Counted from the first letter of the stretch, positions 1 to 9,818 are shown. The stretch is 64,000 nucleotides of DNA from Bernardetia sp. ABR2-2B (GCF_037126435.1 NZ_CP147020.1:1511001-1575000), one strand, 5' to 3'. A program made the numbers and translations. Notes: generated by a model not told the origin, from the sequence alone.

Positions 1-1
1 C

Positions 2-1189
2 CCTAATGGAAAAGAAAAACTATCAGGCTCTTATAAAGAGGGAAAGAAAGACGGAACATTTAAAGAGTATTATTACGAAGGTGGTTTGATGGCAGAATAT
101 GAGTGTAAGGACGATAAAAGAAACGGAAATGCAACCGTTTATAATGAAAAGCAAATTGTAGTACAAGAAGCAAACTATAAAAATGACCATCTTAACGGGA
201 TTGTAAAAACATTTTATCCAAGTGGAAAGCTAAAAGCCAAAACTCCCTTTGAATTAGATAAAATAAATGGCTTTGTAGAAGAGTTTTATGAAAACGGACA
301 AATAAAAAGAACAATCACTCTTACAAATAATAAACCTAATGGAGAAGAAAAAACATTTTATCCAAATGGAGTTTTGCGTACAATCACGACGTATTTAGAT
401 GGAGAAATGAGTGGAGATTTTAAAAGCTATTACGACAACGGAATATTAGAATTAGAAACAATTAATATTCACGGAAAGAAAAATGGTTATTTTAGAAGAT
501 ATACAAGAGATAGCATTTTGGTGCAAGATGCAATGTATAAAAATGGTCAGTTAAATGGCGATAATATTCTTTATTATGATAATGGAAAGCTCAAACAAGA
601 AGTAAAATATCGCTCTGGGCAACAACTTTATTCTAAAATTTATAGACAGAATGGTAACCCTTTAAAAGAAATTGATTTTGGAAAAACTCAAAAAGACCGA
701 AAAGAAACTCATTATTTTGCCAACGGAAATAAAGAAATGCAGATTGAATATGCTGATGATAAAAAGGCTGGAGAGTGGAAATCCTTTTATAAAAATGGAA
801 AGAAAAAAGTAGAAGAAAATTATGAGAATGATAAGCTACATGGCAAACGTGAAACTTATTTTACCAACGGAAAAACGCATCTCAAAGAAGAATATGCTTT
901 TGGGAAGAAAAAAGGAATCACGAAAGAATATAGCTCAAAAGGAGATTTAGTTTCTGAAATTGAATATAAACTAGATAAAAAATGGGGAATTGCTACCTAT
1001 TATCATCCGAATAAGAAAATTTCGGCAGAAGGACATTTCTATAAAGATATAAAAAATGGAAAGTGGTATTATTATAATGAAGATGAAAGACTAACTAGAA
1101 GAGAAGTTCATAGAAGAGGAAAAATTTCTTCTGCAAAAACATACCGAAAAGGAAAAACTCGTAAAAAATCTCCTTTCAAAAGAAGATAA
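2..1189 (+). CDS. YwqK/MORN-type repeat protein, 5' end outside the window
   Basis: The reading frame is already open at the first bases of the window, so the gene is cut off on the left; the ATG at 86 is only an internal methionine. The 395 visible residues are almost entirely imperfect repeats of about 22 residues with a Y-x-N-G-x-x-K core followed by G-x-x-x-x-Y, the pattern of MORN_2 repeats in proteins that databases often call YwqK-family antitoxins. Despite that name a toxin partner is rarely shown, and none is visible here. No catalytic motif is seen. The C-terminus is very basic (RKGKTRKKSPFKRR). A hairpin terminator follows 12 bases after the stop. Repeat type is clear; function is unknown. 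Confidence 0.85.
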   Translation, partial: PNGKEKLSGSYKEGKKDGTFKEYYYEGGLMAEYECKDDKRNGNATVYNEKQIVVQEANYKNDHLNGIVKTFYPSGKLKAKTPFELDKINGFVEEFYENGQIKRTITLTNNKPNGEEKTFYPNGVLRTITTYLDGEMSGDFKSYYDNGILELETINIHGKKNGYFRRYTRDSILVQDAMYKNGQLNGDNILYYDNGKLKQEVKYRSGQQLYSKIYRQNGNPLKEIDFGKTQKDRKETHYFANGNKEMQIEYADDKKAGEWKSFYKNGKKKVEENYENDKLHGKRETYFTNGKTHLKEEYAFGKKKGITKEYSSKGDLVSEIEYKLDKKWGIATYYHPNKKISAEGHFYKDIKNGKWYYYNEDERLTRREVHRRGKISSAKTYRKGKTRKKSPFKRR

Positions 1190-1200
1190 TAAGACAAACA

Positions 1201-1235
1201 AAAAAGCATTTTGATTAAGTTCAAAATGCTTTTTT
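1201..1235 (+). terminator. Rho-independent terminator after the YwqK-like gene
   Basis: AAAAAGCATTTTGA and TCAAAATGCTTTTTT form a 14-15 bp A/T-flanked hairpin with a short loop, ending in a T run, directly after the stop codon at 1189. Confidence 0.85.
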
Positions 1236-1326
1236 ACTTCTCTTAACTAGCATTTAAAACTGAAATGATAATTTAAAAATTAACTTTACTATAAAGAATT
1301 ATTACCTACATAAAACCTTGTACAAA

Positions 1327-2424
1327 ATGAAAAGGTGGCTTCTACTTTTTTTACTATTTCCCACAATTTGTTTTTCGCAAATTCAAAATGTGGATATTGA
1401 ATTTTATGATATTACAGATACATTAAAATCAAATTTAGAACTACAAGGTAAGGCATCTGTAAAAATAGGCAATGGATATAATTACTCTGACAGTAATGAC
1501 TTTCAAAATTTAGATGATACTCTATTTATCAGTCATCCTGATTATGTATTTGATACTTTGCCTATGAATTATCATGATTTTACTTTTCAAAACGATGCTA
1601 TCCTGTTAAAAATCTATTCTAAACCTTTTTATAAGCGTTATTATGAGCAAGATTTTAATATTGCTCGTCGTAAAAAGACAAAAAATGATTCTATAACATT
1701 GAAAGTTTTCTATGTTGGATATGGGGATAGTCCCAAAATTACACTTTATTTAGATAATGATAAACGGTACATTTTCGAAAAAAGCAAACATCACTCTGAA
1801 AATGGATTTTATTATCACACCTTACCTTACGATGAACTGACAGATGGAAAATTTAAAGTAGAGTCAGAAGGAGAAATCAGAATATTTCCTTTTAAAGCAA
1901 ATCAATGGTATCAAACCAACTATATAACTCCAGTATTAGTACAACAGCCTAGTGAACGAGAGAAAAGGCTTATACAATCTTATTTTGATTATGTAAAGAA
2001 CAGTCAAAAAAAGGCTTTAGATATTAAAAATAGTTCTGTAAAAGAAAAAGATTCCCTTATTTCTGTTATCCATGAACTAAGAGGCGAGATTCCACCACCA
2101 CTACCACCTATAGAAGAAGAAATTGAAGAACAGGTTTTTACTGTAGTTGGTCATGATGCTTACCCAATGGGAGGTTTTAAGTCTTTTTTTAAGGGAATGC
2201 AATCTAATCTTTCAAAACACGCAAAGTATGCTGGAAATATCACAGTAGAATTAACTATTTTGAGAAATGGAGATGTTCAGGTTAAACCATTGCATCGTAT
2301 GTCAGATTCTGACGAATTGTATTTTACTCTACTATTACTCCTTAGAGAACGCAAGTGGATTCAAGGGCATAGAATATCTTATACTCAAAAAGTCATTTTG
2401 AGTATAAATTTTACAGCAAATTAA
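1327..2424 (+). CDS. Secreted protein with a TonB C-terminal-like domain
   Basis: The start is placed at the ATG at 1327 because the hydrophobic signal peptide (MKRWLLLFLLFPTICFSQ) begins there; a TTG nine bases upstream is in frame but unneeded. The protein is about 365 residues. The middle has no family I recognise. Around residues 258-272 there is a proline- and glutamate-rich linker (PPPLPPIEEEIEE) followed by FTVVGHDAYPMGGFKSF and a domain ending in RERKWIQG...VILSINF. That layout closely resembles the linker and C-terminal domain of Bacteroidota TonB proteins. A cleavable signal and the lack of a retained N-terminal anchor argue against a classical TonB. It may be a periplasmic protein using the fold for binding. 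Function not known. Confidence 0.7.
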   Translation: MKRWLLLFLLFPTICFSQIQNVDIEFYDITDTLKSNLELQGKASVKIGNGYNYSDSNDFQNLDDTLFISHPDYVFDTLPMNYHDFTFQNDAILLKIYSKPFYKRYYEQDFNIARRKKTKNDSITLKVFYVGYGDSPKITLYLDNDKRYIFEKSKHHSENGFYYHTLPYDELTDGKFKVESEGEIRIFPFKANQWYQTNYITPVLVQQPSEREKRLIQSYFDYVKNSQKKALDIKNSSVKEKDSLISVIHELRGEIPPPLPPIEEEIEEQVFTVVGHDAYPMGGFKSFFKGMQSNLSKHAKYAGNITVELTILRNGDVQVKPLHRMSDSDELYFTLLLLLRERKWIQGHRISYTQKVILSINFTAN

Positions 2425-2491
2425 AAAAATTGTATTAATACTGAGAAATTTGAGTCTAACAGAGATAATGATAAAACTTCAACCTTGTACA

Positions 2492-2527
2492 AAAAAAGTA
2501 TTTTGAAATCAATCAAGATACTTTTTT
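2492..2527. terminator. Bidirectional terminator between convergent genes
   Basis: Arms at 2492-2506 and 2513-2527 (starting AAAAAAGTAT and ending ATACTTTTTT) pair over 15 positions with one G-T wobble. Because an A run precedes and a T run follows, it can end transcription from the left gene and from kptA on the opposite strand. Confidence 0.8.
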
Positions 2528-2557
2528 GGTTTTACAGGAAATGTTATCATAATTGTT

Positions 2558-3109
2558 TTAATTTTCTTTCAAAAATTCTTTTGGAACAAAATCTACTAAC
2601 CAAACACCATTCTCTGCTTGATAAAACTCTATTCCTGCTTTTTGCATTTTATAGGTTTCTATTTTGAAAATATAAGGTTTTCCGTGTCTTGCTCCTACTT
2701 TTTCGGCTGTTTCTGTATCTGCTGAAAGATGAACATACTGCCTATTTCCTTTCAAAATTCCGTTTTTCAGAATTGAATCTATATTTTTTATAGCTGTTCC
2801 GTGATATAAAACTGGGGGAGGAGTTTTGGGCTGGTAATTCATTTTTACATTCGTAGAATGCCCTTGATTTGCTCTAATTTTAGTTTTGTCTTCATTAAAA
2901 CCAAAGCGTTGTTTGTCGTTATTTTCTACGATATACTCTAATTCTTGAAAGGTAATAAAGTCGCCTTTTTTATAGTTATTGATTTTTTCTAAGAAAACTT
3001 TCGTATCTGTCCAACCTCCTTCTTCTAGTTCTAAGCCTACTGTTTCGGGTTGATGTCGGAGAAGTAAAGAGAAAAATTTACTTCGTTTTTTTACTTTTTT
3101 AGCGTCCAT
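2558..3109 (-). CDS. kptA: RNA 2'-phosphotransferase, KptA/Tpt1 family
   Basis: Tpt1/KptA enzymes move a 2'-phosphate from RNA to NAD+, giving ADP-ribose 1'',2''-cyclic phosphate and nicotinamide. In fungi this finishes tRNA splicing; the role in bacteria is not settled. The 183-residue length is normal for the family. Diagnostic motifs are present in order: LLRHQP near residue 17 in the N-terminal winged-helix part, RANQGHS near residue 80, LYHGT near 101 and YVHLS near 126 in the ADP-ribosyl-transferase-like NAD-binding half. The arginines and histidines of these motifs are the known active-site residues. It stands alone: the neighbours are a divergent membrane-protein pair and, tail to tail, the secreted TonB-C-like gene. 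Identification is firm. Confidence 0.93.
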   Translation of the reverse strand: MDAKKVKKRSKFFSLLLRHQPETVGLELEEGGWTDTKVFLEKINNYKKGDFITFQELEYIVENNDKQRFGFNEDKTKIRANQGHSTNVKMNYQPKTPPPVLYHGTAIKNIDSILKNGILKGNRQYVHLSADTETAEKVGARHGKPYIFKIETYKMQKAGIEFYQAENGVWLVDFVPKEFLKEN

Positions 3110-3277
3110 GTTTTTATGTTGATTTAGATTTTAATTAAAATTATTTCTTCCTCAACATTTGTTTGGATAAAAAAAGTTCTTTTTTTCTTACTACGCTATT
3201 TTTAAAAAAAACTTTACGGCAATATTGTGTACCGTGTTTTTCGAATAGTGAACAATGATTATTTCTTGAAATCAAAG

Positions 3278-3622
3278 CTATAATAATTTACTAAAATCCA
3301 TAATTACTGATACCAATAAAATTAAAGCAAATAATAAAAATCCACAAGCTGCCATTATCAACCATTTTTTCCAATATTTTTTAGAAAAAAAAAGAGAGAT
3401 AAATAGCAGTAAAATATTTAATAATGTCAATCCAAAACAAGCAATCATAAATATACTCAAAAATGTATCTTTTATTGAATAAGAAGCAATCTCAAACTCT
3501 GAAAACAAGAAGTGATAACATAAAATGAAGAGAATAAGCAAAAGAACTCCATTTGTAATCAAAACAGGTTTCCAACTACCTTTTTCTTTTGGTTTGTCTT
3601 CAAAGTCTAAAACGTTTTCCAT
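3278..3622 (-). CDS. Small three-helix membrane protein, paralogue A
   Basis: The protein has 114 residues: a short charged N-terminus (VLDFEDKPKEKGSWKP) followed by three predicted membrane helices (about residues 20-40, 50-75 and 85-110). It is the second member of a tandem pair with the gene at 3645-3977, 22 bases upstream on the same strand, so the two are probably cotranscribed. The first ~25 residues of the two proteins are nearly identical while the helices have diverged. I do not recognise the family, and there is no motif suggesting transport or catalysis. The conserved cytosolic tip suggests a common partner, which is inference. Confidence 0.75.
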   Translation of the reverse strand: MENVLDFEDKPKEKGSWKPVLITNGVLLLILFILCYHFLFSEFEIASYSIKDTFLSIFMIACFGLTLLNILLLFISLFFSKKYWKKWLIMAACGFLLFALILLVSVIMDFSKLL

Positions 3623-3644
3623 GGTTATTTTTTAATTATATGAC

Positions 3645-3977
3645 TTATGAATTTGCTAGATAAAGATAAATGATTCCAAATAAACCTATTCCAGATAACA
3701 CCATTAGCAAACATTTTTTCCATTGATTATCAGAGGAAAAGAATAAAACTAAAGTTGCTAATACATTAATAAAAACTACACAAATAGAAGCAATCAACAT
3801 ACTAATAAAAATTCCTTCTCGTTTTATAAATTGAGTGCTAAATGTAAATTCATCAGCACTAAAATATAAAATAACTAGAGTTACTACTATAAAAAATAAA
3901 ACTCCATTTGTAATCAAAACAGGTTTCCAACTACCTTTTTCTTTTGGTTTGTCTTCAAAATCTAAAATGGTTTTCAT
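3645..3977 (-). CDS. Small three-helix membrane protein, paralogue B
   Basis: This 110-residue protein starts with the same DFEDKPKEKGSWKPVLITNG segment as its neighbour at 3278-3622 and has three predicted membrane helices. The sequence identity is strongest at DNA level in the 5' part: 59 consecutive identical bases (3901-3959 against 3546-3604), including synonymous positions, whereas the 3' halves are unlike. That suggests recent duplication or gene conversion limited to the first third. No known family is recognised. The roughly 490-base region upstream must hold its promoter; I could not pick out a convincing one. Confidence 0.75.
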   Translation of the reverse strand: MKTILDFEDKPKEKGSWKPVLITNGVLFFIVVTLVILYFSADEFTFSTQFIKREGIFISMLIASICVVFINVLATLVLFFSSDNQWKKCLLMVLSGIGLFGIIYLYLANS

Positions 3978-4469
3978 AATTTTTTTATAGAGGCTAAAAT
4001 CAAATAAATGAACAATAAAGCAATTTTATAAATTATTCTACCGTTGTAGTATAAAAACGCAAAATATTTTGTATATTATGTAAATAAAATACCAAACAAT
4101 TATTTGTGTTATTTCAATATTATAATTTTTTCTTTGAATTTTTATAAAAAAGATATTAAAGTTTCTTTTCCTAGAGTTTGTATCATTTTTATACTTATTT
4201 AGTCAGAATAAATTGATATATTGCTTATTCACTTGTGATAATAAAAAAAGCAACTTAAAGTTTTTCATAAGATTTATTATAAAACACTTTTTACGGCTCA
4301 AAACTATCAAAATTGTTTGGAATTGTTGGTAACAATTCCTTAATTTAAAGAAAAATAATTAGTTATAATAAGCCTAAAATCTTGTAGAAGCTAGAAAAGA
4401 AAAAAAGTTAGAAGAAAGCTAAAAATACTATCCAAACACGCATCAACTCACACAAATACACTAAAATCT
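3978..4469. other. AT-rich divergent intergenic region
   Basis: This stretch of 492 bases separates the minus-strand membrane pair from the plus-strand kinase gene and must carry promoters for both. It is very A/T rich with many short stop-bounded frames. I see no tRNA, convincing hairpin, repeat or consensus TTTG/TAnnTTTG promoter in it. Confidence 0.6.
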
Positions 4470-7400
4470 ATGTCTGTGGCTACGTCGCTTCCAAAAATTT
4501 TGTTTGAGGGAGTAAATTCAATCATTTATTACCGAGATACCAGCGAGTGGAATACGCCCGTTATCATCAAGGTTATCAAAAATGATTTCCCGACTCCTAC
4601 GCAGCTTATTCAGTTTAATAATGAGTATGAATTTACGAAAGACCTCAAAATAGAGGGAATCAGAAAGGCATACAAAAAAGATAAACTAGAAGGTAAGCCT
4701 GCACTTGTATTGGAGTATTTTTCTGGAGTTACATTTAAAAAGAGTTTTTTTGAAAATTCTTGGACTTACAAAGACTTTTTGAAAGTAGCTATAAATATTG
4801 CTGAAGCATTAGGGCAGGTGCATCAAAATCATATCATTCATAAAGATATTAATAGCAATAACGTTTTAGTTGATTTAGCAACACATCGTATCAAAATTAT
4901 TGATTTTGGTATTTCTTCACGCATAGATACTCGTGTGCAAGACCTTCGCAGTCCTGATGCTTTGGAAGGAACACTTGCCTATATTTCACCTGAACAGACG
5001 GGTAGAATGAACCGTGCTGTTGATTATCGCTCCGATTTATATTCTTTAGGAGTGGCATTTTATGAGATTCTGACAAACAAACTACCTTTTACGGCTGCTG
5101 ATTCTATTGAACTTGTTCATTGTCATTTAGCCCAAAAGCCTCAGCCTCCTCACCAAGTAAATCCTACCGTTCCTCGTGTTTTGTCAGAGCTTGTGATGAA
5201 ACTTTTGGAAAAAAATGCAGAAGACCGTTACCAATCTGCCTTTGGTCTAAAAACCGATTTAGAGCTTTGTTTGAAGGGTTTTATTGCAAATGGAAACGGA
5301 AAAATCGACCATTTTACTCTTGGAGGAGAAGATTACTCAGACCGTTTTTCTATTCCTCAAAAGTTGTATGGTAGAGAAGATGAAGTAAAACTATTACTCA
5401 ATTCTTTTGATAGAGTTTCGAATGGTGCAACCGAACTTGTTTTGGTAGAAGGTTACTCTGGAGTAGGCAAGACTTCTTTGGTAAATGAAACTCATCGTTC
5501 AATTACTGAGAAAAGAGGTTATTTTATAAAAGGAAAATTTGACCAATATCAAAAAAATGTTCCTTATTCTGCTATTATTCAAGCACTTAATGAATTTATA
5601 GAATATTTACTTACTGAAAACAAAGATTCTTTAGCAGAGTGGAAACGCAAGATAAATAAAGTATTAGGAGAAAATGGACAAATATTATTAGATGTGTTGC
5701 CCAACTTAGAGATGATTGTTGGAGAGCATAAGCCTGTTCAAGAACTTCCTCCTAATGAAGCAAAAAATCGTTTTAATTATGTTTTTAAGTCTTTTATTCG
5801 TGTAATTAGTCAGAAAAAACACCCTGTTGTTCTTTTTATTGATGATATGCAGTGGGCAGATGGAGCTTCTCTAAACCTGCTCAAAGTATTAATGACAGAT
5901 AGTGAAAACCGTTATTTGCTTATCATTGGTGCTTATCGTGATAACGAAGTTACGTCGGCACACCCTCTTATGATAATGGTAAAAAGCTTACAGGAACAAA
6001 ATGCGCCTGTCAGTTCGATAGTATTAGATAATTTGGGCTATGAAGATATTGAAAAATTAATTACCGAATCTCTAAAAGCTCAAATTCTTCAAGTAAAACA
6101 ACTTTCTTATCTCATTTATAGAAAAACTCATGGTAATGCCTTCTTTGCCACTCAGTTTTTAGAATCATTACATGAAGAAGGGTTATTACATTTTGATTTA
6201 GAAACAAAACAATGGCAATGGGATATTGTCAAGATTGAAGAGAAAAAAACAACAGATAATGTAGTCGAACTAATGACTGCAAAAATTGAAAAGCTGCCTG
6301 AAGAAACACAAGAAATATTAAAACTTGCTGCTTGTGTGGGTGATAAGTTTGATTTGCAGATGCTTCGCAGTGTTAGTAATTACTCATTAAAAGATATTTT
6401 TGATAGAGTTTGGATTGCGATAGAAGAGGGAATGATACTTCCTTTAGATGATGATTACAAACGTATTGCAATCCTTAGTGAAGACCCTGCATTGGAGCAG
6501 CGAGTAAATGCACGTTTCAAGTTTTTACATGATAGAGTCCAACAGGCCGTTTATTCGCTTATTGCTGATAGTGATCGTTTTGAGATGCACTACAAAGTGG
6601 GTAAAATAATTAAAGAAAACACACCAGATGGACAGTTAGAAGGCAAAATATTTGATATTGTAAATCAACTCAATGTTGGTGTTGCCCTTTTAGAAGACCA
6701 AGAAGAACGCTACGAATTAGCTCGGCTAAACCTTATCGCAGGAAGGAGAGCCAAAGCCTCGGCTGCTTACGAACCTGCATATGATTATTTTTATGCTGGT
6801 GTTGCTCTTTTAGATATTATTGGTTGGAAAGATGAGTATATTCTTGCGCTGCGTCTTCATAATGAAGCTGCTGAAGCTGCTTATTTGAGTGGCAACGGAA
6901 GTGGAATGGAGCAGTTTGTTAATGGTGTACTTACCAATGCAAATGACTTTTTGGATAAAGTACCTGTTTATGATACCAAAATTCAATTCCTTATTTCCAA
7001 AGGAAAAATGACTGAGGCAATCAAACTTGCTATCAGTACACTCAAAAAACTAAAAGTAGGATTCCCAAGAAATGTAACAAAAGTACACTTACTTCGTGAA
7101 ATATTCCGTATTAAAGGAATGATGACAGGTAAAAAAGTATTTGATTTAGCTAATCTTCCTTCAATGGAGAACAAGAAGAAACTAGCTGCCATGAAAATTT
7201 TATCAGGTATTAGTTTGGCTGCTTATGTGAGCGGCTCACCTCTATATCCAATGATTATTTTTAGGCAAGTTCAGTTATCTATTAAATATGGAAACGCTCT
7301 TGTTTCTACGTATGCTTATTCTTCCTATGGAGTTATTTTATGTGGTGTACTTGGAAATATAAATGCTGGCTATCGTTTTGGAGAACTTGCTATCAAACTT

Positions 7401-9818
7401 TTAGACCAACACAACTCTGAAAGGTTCAAAGCTAGAACCTATGCAGTTACCAATATCACAATTCGACATTGGAAAGAACCTTTAGAAAACACATTAAAAC
7501 CACTAGTAAAATCATACAGAAAAGGTATTGACACAGGTTTTTTTGAGTACGCTGCATTTTCTATCTTTATGTATGTCTATTACCGTTTCGCTACAGGTAA
7601 GGAGCTTAATGAAGTAGAAAAAGAAGCCAACATGTATATTGGAGCAACTTATGATTTGAGACAATTTAATCCATATCATAATATTAAGTTGCTTCGTCAG
7701 ACATTTCTAAATTATTTGGGAAAATGTGATAATCCTGCTGTCTTAGAAGGAGAAGAGTATCCATTGGAGCTTCAAGAAGAGATTTTAGAAGGAGGCAATA
7801 CAGCTTCTATTTGCTTACATTTCTTTATGAAGGCTTGTTTGAGTTATAATTTTGGAGAAATAGAAAAGGCATATAGTTATATTATTCTAACAGAAAAGTA
7901 TCTGAAAGGAATTACTGCAACGGCAGGTGTGCCAGTTTATCATATGTACGATTCTCTTATTCATATTGCTATTTACCCTAGTTCTTCATTATGGGATAGA
8001 CAACGAATTCTGAGACGTATTGCAAAAAATCAAGCTAAACTCTATAAGTTTGCAAAATTTTGTCCTTCTACGAACCTTCATAAGTATTATTTAGTAGAAG
8101 CTGAACTTGCACGAGCAAAAAATGATTATATAGAAACTGAAAAGAACTTTAGATTAGCTATTGAAATGGTTGGAAAAACGAATTTTATTCAAGAAGAAGC
8201 TCTTATTAAAGAACGTTTTGGATATTATTGGTTACAAAGGAAACAAGAGGATATTGCCATGATGTTTTTGCGTAAATCCTATTACGATTATCGTATTTGG
8301 GGAGCAAAAGGTAAGTTAGAGCATATGCATGAAATCTATTCACATTATGTAAAGCAAGACTCTATCACAACTGATATAGGACAAACGACAACTTCGTCTT
8401 CGCCTTCTACTACGCATACACACAACACCTTTGAAGGAGCTACAACTACAATGATGACGACAAGCAAAATGTCTTCTAGTGGTTCAAAAAGTGGTACAAG
8501 TTTCTTAGACTTCGAAACGCTTATCAAATCTACTCAAACGCTTTCTCAAGAAGTAAACTTTGAGGAGCTTATGCCAAAAATGATGCGTGTAGTGATGGAA
8601 AATGCAGGTGCAGAAAAAGCATTCTTAATTCAGAATCATGATGGGGAATTATTTGTAGAAGCAAAAGGAGATTTAACACAAACTAGGTCGACTCAATTTT
8701 TACATCAAGCCATTGAAGATGATAGCGATTTAGTTCCTAGAACGCTGATTAATTATGTAGTCAGAACGGAGCAACCTCTTGTTTTGGATAATGCCTCGGA
8801 AGATGAAAAATATGCCAATGATTCTTATATGAAACAATATAAGCCTAAATCAGTGCTTTGTTTTCCTGTGATGCGTAAAAATGAGCTTTTATGTCTATTT
8901 TATTTAGAAAATAATTTGACAACAGGAGCATTTACGCCTGAAAGATTACAGACTTTGCAGATGCTCTCTGCACAAGTGAGCATTTCTTTAGAGAATGCAC
9001 AACTCTATCAAAATTTAGAAGAAAAAGTAGAGGAAAGAACAGTAGAATTAAACGAAAAAAATAAGCGTATTACTGATTCAATTCGATATGCTCAAACAAT
9101 TCAAGATGCTATCTTACCTGCTCAAAAGAATCTTAGAGAATTATTTACAGAGCATTTTGTAATTTATCGTCCTAAAGATATTGTTTCAGGAGATTTTTAT
9201 TGGGTAACTCATGTGGAGAACTATACCTTTGCTGCTGCTGTGGACTGTACAGGTCATGGTGTTCCGGGGGCATTTATGTCAATGGTTGGAAATACACTTC
9301 TGACAGATATTGTAGGTGTAAAACGAGTTTTTGACCCAGCAAAAATATTAGAAATGCTACATGAAGGAGTTCGTGCAGCCCTTCATCAAAAAGATTCTGA
9401 TAATACAGATGGAATGGATGTAGCACTTTGTAGAATAGAAAGACAAGAAAATTGGATAGAAGTTACGTATGCAGGAGCAAAACGACCTCTTTATTATACT
9501 TCAAATGGCGAAATAGAAAAACTAAAGGGAGATAATTTAAGTATTGGAGGAATAGTAAAAAAGAAAGACTATATCTTCACTAATCAAAAAGCTGTTTTGT
9601 TGGCTGAAGATGTAATTTACTTAACCTCTGATGGACTTGTTGACCAAGCTAATCCAGAGAAGAAAAAGTTTGGTTCTACAAAGTTTGAATCTTTATTAAA
9701 GCAGTTTCATGAAAGACCTTTTAAAGAACAAAAGGAAATTTTATCTAATCAATTAGACCAACATCAACTAGATGCAGAACAAAGAGATGACATTACTGTT
9801 TTAGCTCTACGATTATAA
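4470..9818 (+). CDS. Giant Ser/Thr kinase - AAA ATPase - TPR - GAF - PP2C phosphatase signalling protein
   Basis: This 1782-residue protein is a chain of signalling modules. Residues ~10-265 are a Ser/Thr kinase domain: an IIKVI lysine near 34, HKDINSNNV near 124, DFG near 143 and an SPE motif; the glycine loop is degenerate and HRD is HKD. Residues ~290-720 are an AAA_16-type STAND ATPase with Walker A GYSGVGKTSL (about 327-336) and Walker B VVLFIDDMQWAD (about 451-462). Residues ~730-1290 are helical TPR-like repeats. A Ser/Thr-rich linker (about 1300-1340) leads to a GAF domain (~1345-1510), a coiled coil and a SpoIIE-type PP2C phosphatase (~1555-1782). The metal-binding aspartates are present in SGDFYW, DCTGHG, DGMD, TSDG and RDD. 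Related cyanobacterial proteins end in a histidine kinase instead. The substrate is probably a STAS-type protein; one is encoded at 35879. It stands alone and is cytosolic. Confidence 0.9.
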   Translation: MSVATSLPKILFEGVNSIIYYRDTSEWNTPVIIKVIKNDFPTPTQLIQFNNEYEFTKDLKIEGIRKAYKKDKLEGKPALVLEYFSGVTFKKSFFENSWTYKDFLKVAINIAEALGQVHQNHIIHKDINSNNVLVDLATHRIKIIDFGISSRIDTRVQDLRSPDALEGTLAYISPEQTGRMNRAVDYRSDLYSLGVAFYEILTNKLPFTAADSIELVHCHLAQKPQPPHQVNPTVPRVLSELVMKLLEKNAEDRYQSAFGLKTDLELCLKGFIANGNGKIDHFTLGGEDYSDRFSIPQKLYGREDEVKLLLNSFDRVSNGATELVLVEGYSGVGKTSLVNETHRSITEKRGYFIKGKFDQYQKNVPYSAIIQALNEFIEYLLTENKDSLAEWKRKINKVLGENGQILLDVLPNLEMIVGEHKPVQELPPNEAKNRFNYVFKSFIRVISQKKHPVVLFIDDMQWADGASLNLLKVLMTDSENRYLLIIGAYRDNEVTSAHPLMIMVKSLQEQNAPVSSIVLDNLGYEDIEKLITESLKAQILQVKQLSYLIYRKTHGNAFFATQFLESLHEEGLLHFDLETKQWQWDIVKIEEKKTTDNVVELMTAKIEKLPEETQEILKLAACVGDKFDLQMLRSVSNYSLKDIFDRVWIAIEEGMILPLDDDYKRIAILSEDPALEQRVNARFKFLHDRVQQAVYSLIADSDRFEMHYKVGKIIKENTPDGQLEGKIFDIVNQLNVGVALLEDQEERYELARLNLIAGRRAKASAAYEPAYDYFYAGVALLDIIGWKDEYILALRLHNEAAEAAYLSGNGSGMEQFVNGVLTNANDFLDKVPVYDTKIQFLISKGKMTEAIKLAISTLKKLKVGFPRNVTKVHLLREIFRIKGMMTGKKVFDLANLPSMENKKKLAAMKILSGISLAAYVSGSPLYPMIIFRQVQLSIKYGNALVSTYAYSSYGVILCGVLGNINAGYRFGELAIKLLDQHNSERFKARTYAVTNITIRHWKEPLENTLKPLVKSYRKGIDTGFFEYAAFSIFMYVYYRFATGKELNEVEKEANMYIGATYDLRQFNPYHNIKLLRQTFLNYLGKCDNPAVLEGEEYPLELQEEILEGGNTASICLHFFMKACLSYNFGEIEKAYSYIILTEKYLKGITATAGVPVYHMYDSLIHIAIYPSSSLWDRQRILRRIAKNQAKLYKFAKFCPSTNLHKYYLVEAELARAKNDYIETEKNFRLAIEMVGKTNFIQEEALIKERFGYYWLQRKQEDIAMMFLRKSYYDYRIWGAKGKLEHMHEIYSHYVKQDSITTDIGQTTTSSSPSTTHTHNTFEGATTTMMTTSKMSSSGSKSGTSFLDFETLIKSTQTLSQEVNFEELMPKMMRVVMENAGAEKAFLIQNHDGELFVEAKGDLTQTRSTQFLHQAIEDDSDLVPRTLINYVVRTEQPLVLDNASEDEKYANDSYMKQYKPKSVLCFPVMRKNELLCLFYLENNLTTGAFTPERLQTLQMLSAQVSISLENAQLYQNLEEKVEERTVELNEKNKRITDSIRYAQTIQDAILPAQKNLRELFTEHFVIYRPKDIVSGDFYWVTHVENYTFAAAVDCTGHGVPGAFMSMVGNTLLTDIVGVKRVFDPAKILEMLHEGVRAALHQKDSDNTDGMDVALCRIERQENWIEVTYAGAKRPLYYTSNGEIEKLKGDNLSIGGIVKKKDYIFTNQKAVLLAEDVIYLTSDGLVDQANPEKKKFGSTKFESLLKQFHERPFKEQKEILSNQLDQHQLDAEQRDDITVLALRL

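Noticed and set aside
86-1189. Toxin-antitoxin locus
   Set aside because: The YwqK label says antitoxin, but no toxin gene adjoins it within the window and MORN_2 repeats are not specific for antitoxins.
2485-2667. Short plus-strand frame opposite kptA
   Set aside because: It runs through the terminator and lies antisense to the conserved end of kptA.
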